This document shows, in pieces, positions 12,272 through 25,300 of a DNA stretch of 64,000 nucleotides. The position numbers and the translations under genes are program-made. Every line of letters begins with the position of its first letter. The stretch's first letter is position 1. The notes beneath the pieces are model-generated. The model did no database searches and was not told the origin of the DNA. It worked only from the letters and a program-made list of their open reading frames with translations. The DNA comes from Prasinococcaceae sp. CCMP 1430 (lineage: Eukaryota; Prasinodermophyta; Palmophyllophyceae; Prasinococcales; Prasinococcaceae), in contig RQSC01000518.1 of assembly GCA_013416795.1 (NCBI GenBank), positions 135,010 through 199,009 on the forward strand, read 5' to 3'.

Positions 12272-14862
12272 TCACTCATTTGCGTAGTTCTTGAGGTTTG
12301 ATCTGTCCCACCAGAGCACCGTGGCGAGAATGACTTGCACACCCGGGCGCTCGACTTTGACTTCGAGCTCGTGCGAGCCTGCCTCGAGCCTCGGTGTCAC
12401 CATCGCGCAGAACTCCTTGCGGTTGTTCGCATGCCTCCATGCATCGGCCTCACCTCTGCTCTCGATGTCGTGTGCGCTTGGCGTCTTGTGCGCGAAGAGG
12501 GCCTTGACAGAAGGGACCTTTAAAAGGTCATGCGCGTGCAGCGACGACGCGTGGGCCGAGCGGCAGGGTCAGTGAATGCAGAGCGCGCGCAACGGCGTCT
12601 TTGCCGGGGCGCTCTGCAAGCAGTTCGTCGACGGAGCTGGCGTCGATGGACGCCGGTGTAGTGTTTGATCCAGTCCGGCGCGGTACAAAGAGCGGCGCGG
12701 TCACTGCTGTTGGCGCGCAAAAAGGGGCGAAAGACGCGAAAAGAGAGCGCACCTCGGTGGTTTTCACGGCATGCTCGCGCTTGCCATCAAGCTTGAAGAT
12801 AACATCGTGCGCGAGGGATCCCTCGCTGCTGTCCCGTCCCCAGCCGTGGAACGTCTCGCAGACTATCAGCGGCCCGCGCTGGCCGTTCGGTGCGGCGGTC
12901 ACGTTCAGGACGAGCCAGCCGCTATCTGCGGTCCCGATGAGTCCGTATTTAAAGTCGTGGTATCCCCTGTCCTTGCTCAGCGCGCCGGCAACAGCAGTTT
13001 CGTCCGATTTCGGCAGCCCCCGCCACCAGTCTGCCTGGTCGATGACTATGGACATGAGCGACGCCGCAGTCCCCGGCTCTGCCGCCTGGGGCTCGATCGC
13101 GGTCCGGCACGTGGGGACCCGTCCGTGATAAAAGAATGTCTGGTCGCCATCAACATCGATGACCGGATCGCGAGCAGTAGCGCCAAGCATATCTTTGAGG
13201 TACGGAGGGGGGAGCGCAGCGCGTGCTGCCTCGGCCTCGGCCACGATGCGCTCGCCGTACTCGATGGCGACCTCGGCATCGGAGCGCCCGGCGCCCCGTG
13301 CGCTCGCGTACTCGACCATCGCCTCCTGGAATACGCTAAGAAGGTGGTCCACGAGGACGTACGAGAACAGTCTCGCGCCGTAGGGAGATAGATGCCAGCA
13401 AGACGCGCACGTCCAGAACTTCTTTCGGCCCGCATATGCCTTGCCGTGCGTGGTTTCATGAAATTTCGAAAAGCCCGGTTCGTTGACCAGCTTCCACGTA
13501 AGCTCCTGCACCCACATCTGCGCGCGCGGATATAGCGCGGAACGTGCGCGGGCATGAGGCGGCGGGCGCGCGTTCGCGCGAGGGGGGGGAGGGAGGCGGG
13601 GGGGCGTAAATGCACGCCGGTGGCGGCGAGTGGTGGCTGCGTAAGTTGATATCCAGCGCCTGGTCGTCGCTCATACGGGCGCTGGCAAGGGCTCATTCAC
13701 TCGCGCCCGCGTGCGACTGAGCGGGTACAGCGGCGCGCGCGCTCAGCCACACCTCCTCGGTCCCGAGAGACTCAGCTGCAACGTCCCAGCCGTTATCATT
13801 CCAGTTCGCCTGATGGTAATCGACAGAGAAATTGTGCCCCCCGAATTCAGCGCCGATGAAGACGTCCGCGTGCGTGATCGGATCATGCCCCGAGCGCTTT
13901 TCGTGCTGGCGCGGACTTGGCATGGATGAGTGCTCGCCCAGTCGCCACAGATCCACGTCGCACTCGTCGTCGGGCGAGCCCGCATAAAGGAAGAGCTCCT
14001 TCTCAAAGCCCTCCTCCCCGGCACGCTTGGCACCTGGCATCCACGCGTCGTAGTTTGCCACCTCGCTCATCCCCATCGGACCCTCCAACCCCCAACCAGG
14101 GTGCATCTTCATCACGAGGGGATGCGAAGGGTGCTGGGCAATGGCGGTGAGCCAATTCGTGAAGGCCGCACCGTCGTCTGCGGTCATGTCGTGCTGGAAT
14201 ACGACGAGGTCAGGATCCGCCCCGAGCAGCTCTTCGAAGCAAAGAGCATTGGGGAAAGGTGCGGTGCCTCCCATTCCAAAATTGGCCACCGAGGCGTTGA
14301 TGCCCGCAACGGCCAGTGGGCCGACAAGCTCGTTGTGGGCCTGGTCGGCGACCGCCTGATAGCCCCAAATGTCGTGCCCTGCAGTGACGCTGTCACCAAG
14401 TATGACCACGCGAAACTGTTTGCCAGGTTCGCGGGCGAGCGTCCACACGAGGCGCTCGCGGAGCTTGCGCCGCGCGCGGCCGGGGGACAGCATGGCCTTA
14501 CCCATCAGGTCGGAATGGGCCTCAGGGACGCCCAACGGCACGTGCGAAAGGTAGCGCCTCGCCTCTGCCGCTGCGTCGGACGCGAATCGCAGCTCGTCGG
14601 CCTCCCAGCATGGCAACGCGCCCGTGGTATCAGCGAGGGCCTCGTCGAGGGCCGCTCGCAGAGCTCCGGGCGCGCGCTGCGCTCTCCACTCCGCGGCGCT
14701 GGCCGCATCTGCCGCACCTGCCGCGTTGACATCTTCGCCACTTGCCGCTAAGCGTCGCCAGTCCCTGGCCGCCCGCGCGGGCGCGTGCACCGTCGCCACC
14801 GCGAGCACCGCGAGCACCACGGACACGCAATTTGTCCTTCTCCACATGCTGCTGCGCAACAT
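12272..14862 (-). CDS. SGNH/GDSL-hydrolase-like secreted protein, three exons
   Basis: Exons are 13753..14862, 12753..13517 and 12272..12517, all joined in phase 0, giving about 706 aa. The start at 14862 begins a signal peptide or anchor (hydrophobic VSVVLAVLAVATVHA). The SGNH block I motif is FRVVILGDSVTAGHD, followed by VANFGMGG (block II-like) and VVFQHDMT. Exon 2 contains KFWTCASCWHLSPYGARLF, in which a Trp-His-Leu-Ser could be block V. Exon 3 closes a beta-rich segment (HELEVKVERPGVQVILATV) that may be an Ig-like fold. The last junction restores a natural reading (KTTE then VPSVKALF). The first junction uses a weak GTGTGG donor and is the least certain part. Substrate unknown; esterase or acyl-transfer activity on surface glycans would suit the family. 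Confidence 0.72.
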
Positions 14863-16367
14863 CCCGACACTTCTTCCTTGAACAGCCCTGATTGCCAAGA
14901 AATAACCCGACCGCGTGCGATGGTGGTCGAGCACGCCCGCCTCCCGCCAGACACCGCCGGGGGGAGGCGGGCTGCTCGCGAGCCGGGGGCGTCAGGCCGC
15001 TCGCGCCGGCGGCGGCCCCAACCCGGTCGAGGGCGCCCCCGCCGACCGGTATCCCACCCCTCTGGGTTGCGCGCGCGGGGAGGCGATCGCTGGCAGGTGG
15101 CGCAGCGCGGGCAAGGTGTGGCGCCCGGCAGGTGGGCGCCAACAACCATCGAAACTGACGATCAATTCGTCGTGATGAATTTGACAGGTTTGCACATGCA
15201 CGCATTCTGGTACAGCGTCGGTTCACGTGCGAATTACGGCGCCACGGTGCAGAGAGACGCGGTTGGGGTTGTATGGCGACATATTTGGGGTTGTATGGCG
15301 ACATATTTGCCATATTTCATTCTGCTCATGCTAGACAGGGTTCAGACACACCATTCGCCGCCAATTGCGCGATTTCGTGCGGGCCTCCGCGCCCACCCCC
15401 CGACTCAATGGTCTGTTCGCATTGCGGCTCGGCGCCACCTGCGCCGGCGTGGCGCTCGAAATCCGCGGTTTTTGCGCGCGCGCGGGGTGTCGGATCGGCA
15501 CCGCGAGAAAAACGGCCGCCGCCGCCGCCCGCGCGCGCGCGCGCCGCGCCAGGTGCCTGCGCTCGATCGACCGAACCGATCGAGCCTCACACCCATCATC
15601 GTGCTCCACCATCATCATTCATGGCTCCTCGGATCCAGCTCCAGCTCCAGATCCGTGCTCCAGTCGGTTCGCTGTTCTCGCGGTTCGCGCCCCCGTTCGT
15701 TCGGGCGGATCAATACCAGACTAAGGATCCATCCATCCATCGCCCCCCCCTCGCGGCTCTCCCTGCTGCGCGCAGCGTTTGCTTTTGCGCCGTGCTGCGC
15801 TGGCGCTCTGCGAAAGCGCCCCGGGGCAGCTTTTCCCGCCTCGGCCGCGCGCGCAGCTATCGCGCGCGCGGCGGGTTCCCGGGGAGGGGGATGCGGGGCG
15901 GTGCCCCGCGTGTGTGTCTCCATGTGGAGGGACTCTCGCGGCCACACGGCGCGCGCGCGGCACGCGCTAGGTGGTCCGCGACCGCGTCGCCCCTCCCCCC
16001 CTCCTCCCCACTCTCCCCCCCCCCTGTTAGCCCCTCCCCCCTCCCTTTCCGTGTCCTCAACCGCATCCCGCGCGCGGCCGCACAGCTCGACCGAGACGCC
16101 GCGCGGCTCGCACGCCGCCAAACGCTTAACTTTCCTCCGTGGCGTGCGAGTGGGCAGCAGGCGGGGAAACGCCCCGCTTGCCGGTGGCGAGGCTCGACAG
16201 CACCCACGTCGGTGCAGGTATCGGATCCTGCCGCGCGCTTGCAAGCGCTGCACGGCCCGAGGGGGACGGCGTGCGCACCACGCCCATGGTGCAGGTTGCG
16301 GACGACTGCTGAGCGCTGCCAGGTTGAGGCGTCCATCGCCGCGGCGCCGCCCGGCGCCGCGGTGACC
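14863..16367. other. Divergent intergenic region, SGNH gene / giant IPT gene
   Basis: About 1.5 kb without a credible ORF. It includes a 22-bp direct repeat at 15265-15308, a GATCGACCGA-type cluster near 15567-15592, and C-rich tracts near 15990-16060. The frame of the giant gene stays open here, but the translation is Arg/Pro/Ala-rich and looks non-coding. Confidence 0.55.
15265..15308. repeat. 22-bp tandem direct repeat, two copies
   Basis: Two perfect head-to-tail 22-bp units (15265-15286 and 15287-15308) begin GGGGTTGTATGGCG and end ATATTT. They form a small AT-richer island in the divergent intergenic region, about 1.06 kb before the giant gene's start codon. Confidence 0.9.
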
Positions 16368-19300
16368 ATGGGCGCCACCGAGCAGCGCCTGAGCGCTGGC
16401 GGCGCGATGGCATCGGTCGATCAAGACGCTGGCCGGCGACGGCTCGAGTCATGCAGGCGAAAGCGAGCGGCGTGGCGACGAGCGCAGGTGCAGGCCACCG
16501 CGCTGACGGCGCTGCTCGCGATGCTCCTCACGGCGTCGTGGGTAGCGCTGTCCAATGCGTTCTCTTATCCTGAGCTTGAGTACTCGGAGCCTTACGGAGG
16601 CCCGGGCCGAGGAGGCACCCAAGTTACTATCTTTGGCTCCAACTTCTACTCCTCGCAAACGTCGGTGCTCGCGTGCGCGTTCGGTGACGAGCCTCTGGTG
16701 GTTGCTCGTGTCATCACAAGTGAGCAGATCACGTGCGACGTGCGCCCTCGCTTCGTTGGCTTCACGAGCATCGACGTCGCCATCAACAACGTGACATCAG
16801 CGGCATCGACGCTGCAGTACGAATACGCGGACGCGCCTCTGACGGCGCACATCTTCCCGTCGCAGGGCGCGGCCGGCACACTCACAGTCGTGCGCGGCAA
16901 GCACTTTCAGCGCACGGATGCAGATCGTGCCACGTTCTGCTCGTTCGGCGGGGTCGATGTGGGTGCTCACTTTGTGTCGTCTGAAGTGGTCATGTGCGAG
17001 ACGCCCAACCGCCCGACGGGGACGGTGATGCTCGACATGACCAAAAACATGCAGGACTACAGTACGTCGAGGATACCGTACATGGTCGTAGAGCAAGGCT
17101 TTCGAATAGCATCCATGAGCCCAACTTCAGGGCCCGAGACGGGCGGCACGCGCCTCTCGTCGCGTCTGATGGCAGTGCTCCCCGAGTCAACCCGCGTGCG
17201 CTGCAGGCTTGCTGGCAACTTGCAGGTGGCCGCCTCCATATCAACCTCTTTGACACACATGGAGTGCCTGCTCCCCGCACATGTCAGTGGGTTGCACCAG
17301 GTCGCCTTCGCTACCAATGAGAAGGATTTCTACTACAACGCGCTCTACCGCATGAGAGCACCTCCCGATGAACTAATACTCACGTCCGAGGAGGGTACCG
17401 TCCAGGGCGGCACGATACTGCACCTCTCGACGCTGCCTCACACCGCCCCTATGGTCCATCCCCTTTCATCAATCACCTCTTGCCGGTTTGGGACACAGAC
17501 TGTAGGAGCTCAGCCCAGCAGCGATGGGCAGAGCCTGCAATGCCGCTCTCCCCCATTCGATGCAGGGTTTGCCGCTGTGATGGTGTCCAGCAATGGCTTC
17601 GACTTCACACTCGGACCTGTCTTTCACTTCCGCCAGGCGTCGGTGATCGACATGTTGCAGCCACGCCTTGCAAGCGACTACGGTGGGGGTGTGCTCAATG
17701 TGCTCGGCAGCGATATGGTGCACACTGGCTTACAGTGTCTGTTTGGCATTCTCACGACCACTGCGAAACCTGTCAGCTCTGCCCTCGTCCAGTGTGCCAG
17801 CCCCGGCATGCCAGCCGGTTTGACGTACCTCGAACTGGCGTCGCATGGATCGAGCACCGTGAGCACAGCCTCGCCGGCAGACACGCGCATGCCCTTCTTT
17901 GTGCATGTGGCGCCCGAAGTGACAGCAATCTCGCCCATCTCAGGCGATCCCGATGGCGGCACGCTTGTGACTGTTCTGGGCGCGCACTACGTGAACAGCA
18001 TCGAACTCGGATGCGCGTTTGGAACCGTCAGCCCTGTCGCAGCTGCATGGCTGGAGCACTCAGAAATGCAGTGCGTCTCCCCTGCCCGTGTGCTCGGCTC
18101 TCCAGAGGTGAGAGTTACAAACAATGGCATACAATTTGAGGGCGCTGAAGAGCCGGACGAGTCATCGGTCTTCACTTACATTGGCGAACCCGGACTGCCC
18201 TCATCCGTTTCAATCGACGCCATTCTTGCTGGGGGCGCATCTGGTGGCTCGACGGTCACTGGCAGCACAGGCGGTGGCACGCCTGTCACAATCGTCGGTT
18301 CTGGATTTACAGACGATGTGTCGCAGTACAATCCGGACGGCTCTTACGCTGGTGGCGGAGGTGAAGGCGCACCATCATCAGGATCTCCGAGTGCTGGTGC
18401 TGATGTCTTCTGCAACTTCGGCTCGAGTGTGGTTCCTGGCACGGTGGTGGACTCAACAACCATCATCTGTGAGACCCCATCAGCTAACGGTGGCGGCTTC
18501 ACAACGGTAGAGTTGGTGGACGGAGATGGCGTCGTTAGCGCAACTTCGTCGGAGGAGTACCTGTACAGCGAGCTGCCAGAGGTGCACGGCATCTCTCCCC
18601 TGTCTGGTAGTGTTGCAGGCGGGACGAGGGTAGTTGTTGTTGGAGAGAATTTCTCGCCGAGCGAATCTTTCTGCCGCTTTGGTGCCTCGCGGATCGAGCT
18701 TGCACAGGTTCTGTCCTCGACCCTGCTGACGTGCGTTTCCCCGGCGCACACACATGGCAAGGTGCACATCGGCGTGTCCAACAATGCGCACGACTGGTCG
18801 GTGGATGACTTTGTCTTCAACTACCAGTCGCCCCCGAAGATATTTCGCTCAATGCCGCGCTCTGGTCCAGAGAGCGGGGGCACCCATGTGGAGATCCTTG
18901 GTGCGGACTTCAAGAGTACGAGCAGTTTTGTGGCAAAGGTCGGTTCTCTCGGACCGATGGCAGTTGCCGTCGGCACGTCGCACGTGGCCAATACGCACAC
19001 TCCTGCGTCCGTGCCACAGTCTGCGGCTGTCCGAGTGTCCTCAAACATGATTGAATTCGATCACGAGATTCCCAAGCCTGTTTATTTCGAGTACTTGCGA
19101 AACATGACTGTGGACTCAGCATTCCCGTCGGCAGGCATGATTGGTGCTCCGCTTGCCATCACTGTCGTCGGCACTAATGTAGACAGCACCGGGAAGCTTT
19201 GGTGCAGGTCTGGCGAGGCGTCCGGCGGCCGGATTTCGTGGGCGGGTGATGGAGCTACCTGCAGCATCCTATCGCATCACGCCGGCTTCGCAGCGATCGG

Positions 19301-22300
19301 CGTGTCCAACAATGGTGCCGACTATGTTGTTCCCGAGCAGGACGTTGCGTTCGAATTCGCTGTGTCGTCGACGCTTTCTTCGCTGTCTACGAAAATGACA
19401 CACAATGGGACAATTCTTGGCATTCGTGGCGCCAACTTCAAACTCGGAGCGCTGTGCACCATGAATGAGCGCGTCTCGTCCGCAGCACATGTCATCTCGT
19501 CTGCTGTGATTGCATGTGAGATCCAGAGGATACCCACCATGCATGTGCACTTGCGCATGACCAGCAGCAATAGCGCTCACAGCACTGACGGTTTCCGGGT
19601 CTTCCACCAGCTTGACTTTCCTGAAGTTCAGGGGGCGTATCCTTCAGGTGTCACAGGTGAAGGTGGTTCTCCGATAAGTGTGTATGGTGTCTACCCACCG
19701 ACGACCGAATCATCGTACTGCAGGGTTGGAACGATCAGCCCGTTGTTTGCTGGGCGCACTGCCCCAGATGCGATCTCGTGTGTCAGTCCAGCTCTCTCGC
19801 CCCGATTTGCTCCCGTAGAGGTTTCGATCAATGGTTTTGAGTATACGGCGGACGAGATGAGCTTACGAGTGCATAGCTCACCAACGGTGGAGGGTTTACT
19901 CGACGTAGGCGGGCTGTCGTCTGGTGGGACGCAGCTGAGAATGGCTGTTGATTCTTTTGCTGCATCCGACATTGTGCGGTGCATATTCAACGGGATGATG
20001 TCACCGGCTCAGTATGGGGGTGGTCTCCTGAAATGTGTGACACCTGCCCATTCGCCCGGTTTTGTTGAAGTTCACATTAGTCGCCAAGGGAGCTCGACTC
20101 TGACAACTGGGGCAATATTCCAGTTCCATGTGTCGCCCAAGTTGTTGTACTTGGATCCTGCTATTGGGCCGTCCGCAGGAGGTTCGGTGCTAGCTCTAGT
20201 GGGCGAACACTTCCTCTCAACCGACACAACTTGTGCCATCGGCGACAAGATCCTATCAACCAGAATCGTCTCATCCTCCCTCGCATGCGTGGAGAGCCAA
20301 GCTGATGTCCAAGGGAAGGCCGCAGCCTCGTTGATGCTGGGAGGCGACCAAGTTTTCTCGAACGCTGCTCAGAGCATTTTCACCCACGCTGCATCTCCCC
20401 GGGTGCTTGGAGTCACGCCTGCAGCTGGAGAGTCGAGCGGGGGTAGCATTCTCAAGCTCGCATATGCTCAGGCGCACAGGACAGGCATGTCCGCAGCAGC
20501 TTGTGCAGTTGGGTCTTTCGCACCTGTGATGGCTGCACGCACAGACGATGATGATGTGGAATGTGTGGCACCCGCAAGAAGCGCTGGACGAGCATCTCTA
20601 AGGCTTGCCGACAATCACAAGGACTTCGATGGCTCTAGCTCCACGTTTGAATACGTTGACTCAAATGATGTTCTCGCCGTGATACCGAGCGTTGGGCTTT
20701 CTCGTGGCGGAACAATTATCACTGTATATCCAGCCAAATTGGCGACTGGATCTTCCACACGCCTGACTGTACATGTAGGAGGCACAACGATCAGTGCAAC
20801 GAGACGTGATCGAAATCTCGTTGCCTACGCGCCAAGAAATCCTCCTGGGTACAGCCGCGTGACACTCGACAAAACAACACGAAAAGGAATCACATATCAA
20901 TATGTTGCAACACCATCAATTGGGCCAGTGTCACCAAAAGCAGGGATCGGCGGCACGGTGGCTCGCGTGTCCGGCCTGGACATGGTCGGCGCCGGTCCGT
21001 GGTGCCGCTTCGGCGAGTCTGCGTTGGCGGTGAGCGCGTTGTCGGTGTCGAGCTCGCTGGCTCTGTGCGAGGCGCCCGCTGGCGAGGCGGGCGAGCTGAG
21101 CGTGGCGCTGGGCGTGGTGGGCCCCGAGGACGGCTTCGTGGTGGGCGGCGGCGCCTTCCGCCGCGGCGGCGCCCTGGGCGTGCGCTCGGTGAGCCCGTCG
21201 CGCGGCCCGGTGAGCGGCGGCACTCTGGTGAGCGCCCTGTTCGAGGGCGGCGTGGGCGGCGTGAGCGGCTCGTCGTGCCGCTTCGGCAGCGTGTCGCCGG
21301 TGGCTGCGCGCGCGTCTTCCGTGGGCGCCACGGGCGGCTCGAGCCAGTGCGCGAGCCCCGCGCACTCGGCGGGCCGCGTGTCGGTGGAGGTGAGCCTGGG
21401 CCCCGGCGCGTACAGCTCGAGCGGCGTGTCGTTCTCCTTCGCGGAGGGCGGCGTGGCGGAGAGCGTTGTGCCGAGCGTCGGCCTGGCCTCCGGCGGCGGC
21501 GTGGTGACCGTGGTGGGCTCTTCGCTCTCCGAGGGCACGTGCTCCTTCGGCGGCACGGTGGTGCCCGGCGTGAGCGCCGGCGAGGGCTCGCTGTCGTGCG
21601 TGGCCCCGTCGGGCGTGGCCGGCTTCGTGGCCGTGCGCGTGGGCGCCGGCGCGGGCTCGTCTGTGGGTTCGGGCGCGTACTACCAGTACGTGTCGTCTCC
21701 ATCAATTGGGCCAGTGTCACCAAAAGCAGGGATCGGCGGCACGGTGGCTCGCGTGTCCGGCCTGGACATGGTCGGCGCCGGTCCGTGGTGCCGCTTCGGC
21801 GAGTCTGCCTCGGCGGTGAGCGCGTTGTCGGTGTCGAGCTCGCTGGCTCTGTGCGAGGCGCCCGCTGGCGAGGCGGGCGAGCTGAGCGTGGCGCTGGGCG
21901 TGGTGGGCCCCGAGGACGGCTTCGTGGTGGGCGGCGGCGCCTTCCGCCGCGGCGGCGCCCTGGGCGTGCGCTCGGTGAGCCCGTCGCGCGGCCCGGTGAG
22001 CGGCGGCACTCTGGTGAGCGCCCTGTTCGAGGGCGGCGTGGGCGGCGTGAGCGGCTCGTCGTGCCGCTTCGGCAGCGTGTCGCCGGTGGCTGCGCGCGCG
22101 TCTTCCGTGGGCGCCACGGGCGGCTCGAGCCAGTGCGCGAGCCCCGCGCACTCGGCGGGCCGCGTGTCGGTGGAGGTGAGCCTGGGCCCCGGCGCGTACA
22201 GCTCGAGCGGCGTGTCGTTCTCCTTCGCGGAGGGCGGCGTGGCGGAGAGCGTTGTGCCGAGCGTCGGCCTGGCCTCCGGCGGCGGCGTGGTGACCGTGGT

Positions 22301-25300
22301 GGGCTCTTCGCTCTCCGAGGGCACGTGCTCCTTCGGCGGCACGGTGGTGCCCGGCGTGAGCGCCGGCGAGGGCTCACTGTCGTGCGTGGCCCCGGCCGGG
22401 GTTGCTGGATTCGTTATTGTCAGTCTTGTTGGTATTCATGGCTCTTCTGCTGTGGCTTCTTATCTTTACCTAAACGAGCCTACTGTTGCGTATGTTCGTC
22501 CAGATGTTGTGTATGACTTCAGTGTTGTTCACGTCGTGGGAGCTGATCTTCACGCTCTTCTTTTGTCTACGAAATATTCATGGAATCCTGTCGTGGTTTC
22601 TTCTGTTTTTGCAGTTGGAACGGTTGATGACTTTGCTGATGATGATGCATGGCATTTGGTTTCTTCTGATTTGTATTCAATGGCGCAGCCACTTGAGGTT
22701 CTGGACGTCACCCCTGGAATATCTCATTCTGAGGGTGGCAGTATTGTTACTGTGCACGCTTTCGGCGGAGTCGAGCGATTGTCGTCGTTTTCATTGAGTT
22801 GCACATTCGGCACCACCAGAGTTTTGGCCTCTACGTCGACCATGGAGACGCTTGAATGCAGAACACCTTCGCATGCGCCTGGAGTGGTTGCGCTGGACAC
22901 TGCTGCGAACGGAAAAGACACAAGTGGCGAGTATGGCCACTTCGCTTTTTCCGACAGCGCCGCTGCATCGCGCTCGAGTGATATGGTCAGTGGAGTATCT
23001 GTGATCCCTGTTGAGATGAAGGGGGGTCAGGATGTATTCGTGTACACTTCTGACCTCATTGTCGATGGAGTGACCCAGCACACATGCGGCTTCGGGGATC
23101 GGTCTGTTCCTGCGCTGGCGGTGAACACAAGCTGTGTATTGTGTGTGGCCCCGGCCAGTGCCCCAGGCTTTGTGGCTGTTGATGTACGAGAGCTGGAGAA
23201 CACGGGGCCGCCGAGAATGGAGTCAATTGCTTTCATCATGTTCCAGGAAGAGTATACGATTTCGCATGTGATACCGACAGCTGGACCAAACGCAGGTGGC
23301 GTATTGGCTGTACATGGTCGCAACATGATGCACTCCGCTTGTCAGTTTGTACTACTTGGGGGAGATGTTGTTGAAGTGCGCGGCATGTGGGTGTCATCTA
23401 CGATCGTCATGTGCGAAGCGGTCAGCCACGAGAACGGAGAAATTCATGTGCATCTTGCCGTGGCGGGCGCCGCCGCCGGTGATACTCGCCAGTATGCCCT
23501 TTACGAGCAGCCGGCCATGCTCGATGCATCCCCAGCAAGAGGTTACGTCACCGGTGGCACGCAGGTATCTGTCAGTGTTGATCCTGCCCTTGCCGACCTT
23601 TTGCCTGCAGACGTCGTATGTCGCTTCGGGACGGTGTCGACCAATGCCGTGACATCCGAGGCGAGCTCTGTTATGTGCGTTGCTCCTGCACACGCGCCTA
23701 TGTCTGTTCCGATCAGTCTTGCATTCAACGGCAAGGACTTTTCATCCAAAGTTGCAGACTACCATTTCTCACCTTCCCCTGATGCGGACAGCATGATTCC
23801 GGAAATGTCTCTGAGGAGTGATGGTGCGCGGGTCACTATCTCTGGCGAGCGATTGGGAGCGTTCAGCGATGTGACGTGCTCGACTGCTACGAGTCGTGTG
23901 GTGGCGATGCATTTGACAGCAGATACGATTACTTGCTCACTCCCAGCAGCAACGGTCGAAGGCTTCTCATCAGTGACGATCTCTGTCGCGGACGTTGGTG
24001 ATGTGGCAACGCACATTTTCCACTTCATGCAAGATGTTGAAGTGTACTCCTCCCAACCTGTCAGGACGACCAATTTCGGAGGTGTCATCACTCTGGCTGG
24101 TTCAAACTACCCTCGTCAAGCGCAGCTGGCCTGCCTCATGGGGGCCTTTGGCACCACAGAGGCAAGCGTCGTCTCATCTGGCATTGCGCGCTGTGCCACA
24201 TTTACACCTGCCGTCGGCACAGCCAGTGTTGGCATCACTCTTGACGGTCTCGCCTTCGACGATCAGCGCAGTGGATTCAGTGCTATTCCAATAGAGGTGT
24301 ATGAACCACCTCGCACTTTGGCGGTCACGCCAGCAAGCACTCTCTTTGACGGTGGGCGCTCACTACGCTTGAACGTGGCGGGTGCTCAGGAGTTCTTGCG
24401 TGGTGCATGGTGTGTCGTCGGCACAGTGGCCGTCTTGGCCAGGTCCGGAGACCAAGACAATGCCGTGGAGTGCCTAAGCCCCGCCCATGCGCCAGGAAAG
24501 GTGCCCATTGCTGTCACTTTGGGCATGATGGAAGCTGGCGTGCCAGTTGCATTGGAGTACACCAATGAGCTTGATGCTCAGGTGCTGGCGGTCTACCCTG
24601 AAGCTGGTGCATTTGGTCGTGGTCATGTCACGCTCATGGTCTCTGAGGGCGCATTGCTCGGATACAGTGCTACTTGTGTGTTTGGGTACGTTAGCACGCC
24701 TGCCATCAGGTCGAAGGACGGCAATTTCCAATGCAACCCTCCGTCAAACCCACTCGGCATCTACAGCGTTTCTATCTTCAGTGATGGGCGCATTGGCGGG
24801 GGCGATGCCGTGTACCAATACGTGGAAGAAGCGCGAGTTGTTCACATCCAACCGAGTATATCCGTGCCTGGTGGTGTCATCGCGCTCGTGACTGAGAACG
24901 CGCGAAGCCGGGACATGCAATGCCGCTTCGGAGATGACATCGGTGGCTCGCTCAGATTCGTTTCGACAGCTTTGGGCTCGTGCGAGGTCATGCCTGGTGG
25001 GGTGCTGTCGTCAGTGCATAATGTTGCCCTTGGAGTTAAGGGCCACACTGCCTTCAGTGATAGCGCCACGCTGATGGTGACTCCCGCCTCGTATCTTACT
25101 AGCGTCTCTCCGCAACGCTCGCATGTCAATGGAGGTACCAGCATCACTGCCAGTTCCAGCCGTGCCGTCGACCAGGCATCCAATACATATTTGCCATTTG
25201 GCACTGTTGTAGTCAGGTCGTTAGTTATCGCAGCTGGGCACCTAACAGCGGTTGCACCCGCCAGATATGTTCACCGAACGCAGGTTAGCTCATCATTCAA

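Noticed and set aside
15273-16367. Upstream part of the giant ORF as coding sequence
   Set aside because: The composition is Arg/Pro/Ala-biased with no domain, and ATG 16368 directly precedes a basic and hydrophobic signal-anchor-like segment.
20890-22377. 495-aa minus-strand ORF and 505-aa plus-strand frame across the 786-bp repeats
   Set aside because: Arg/Pro-only translations generated by extreme GC; they are shadows of the giant IPT frame, which keeps its domain pattern through the region.
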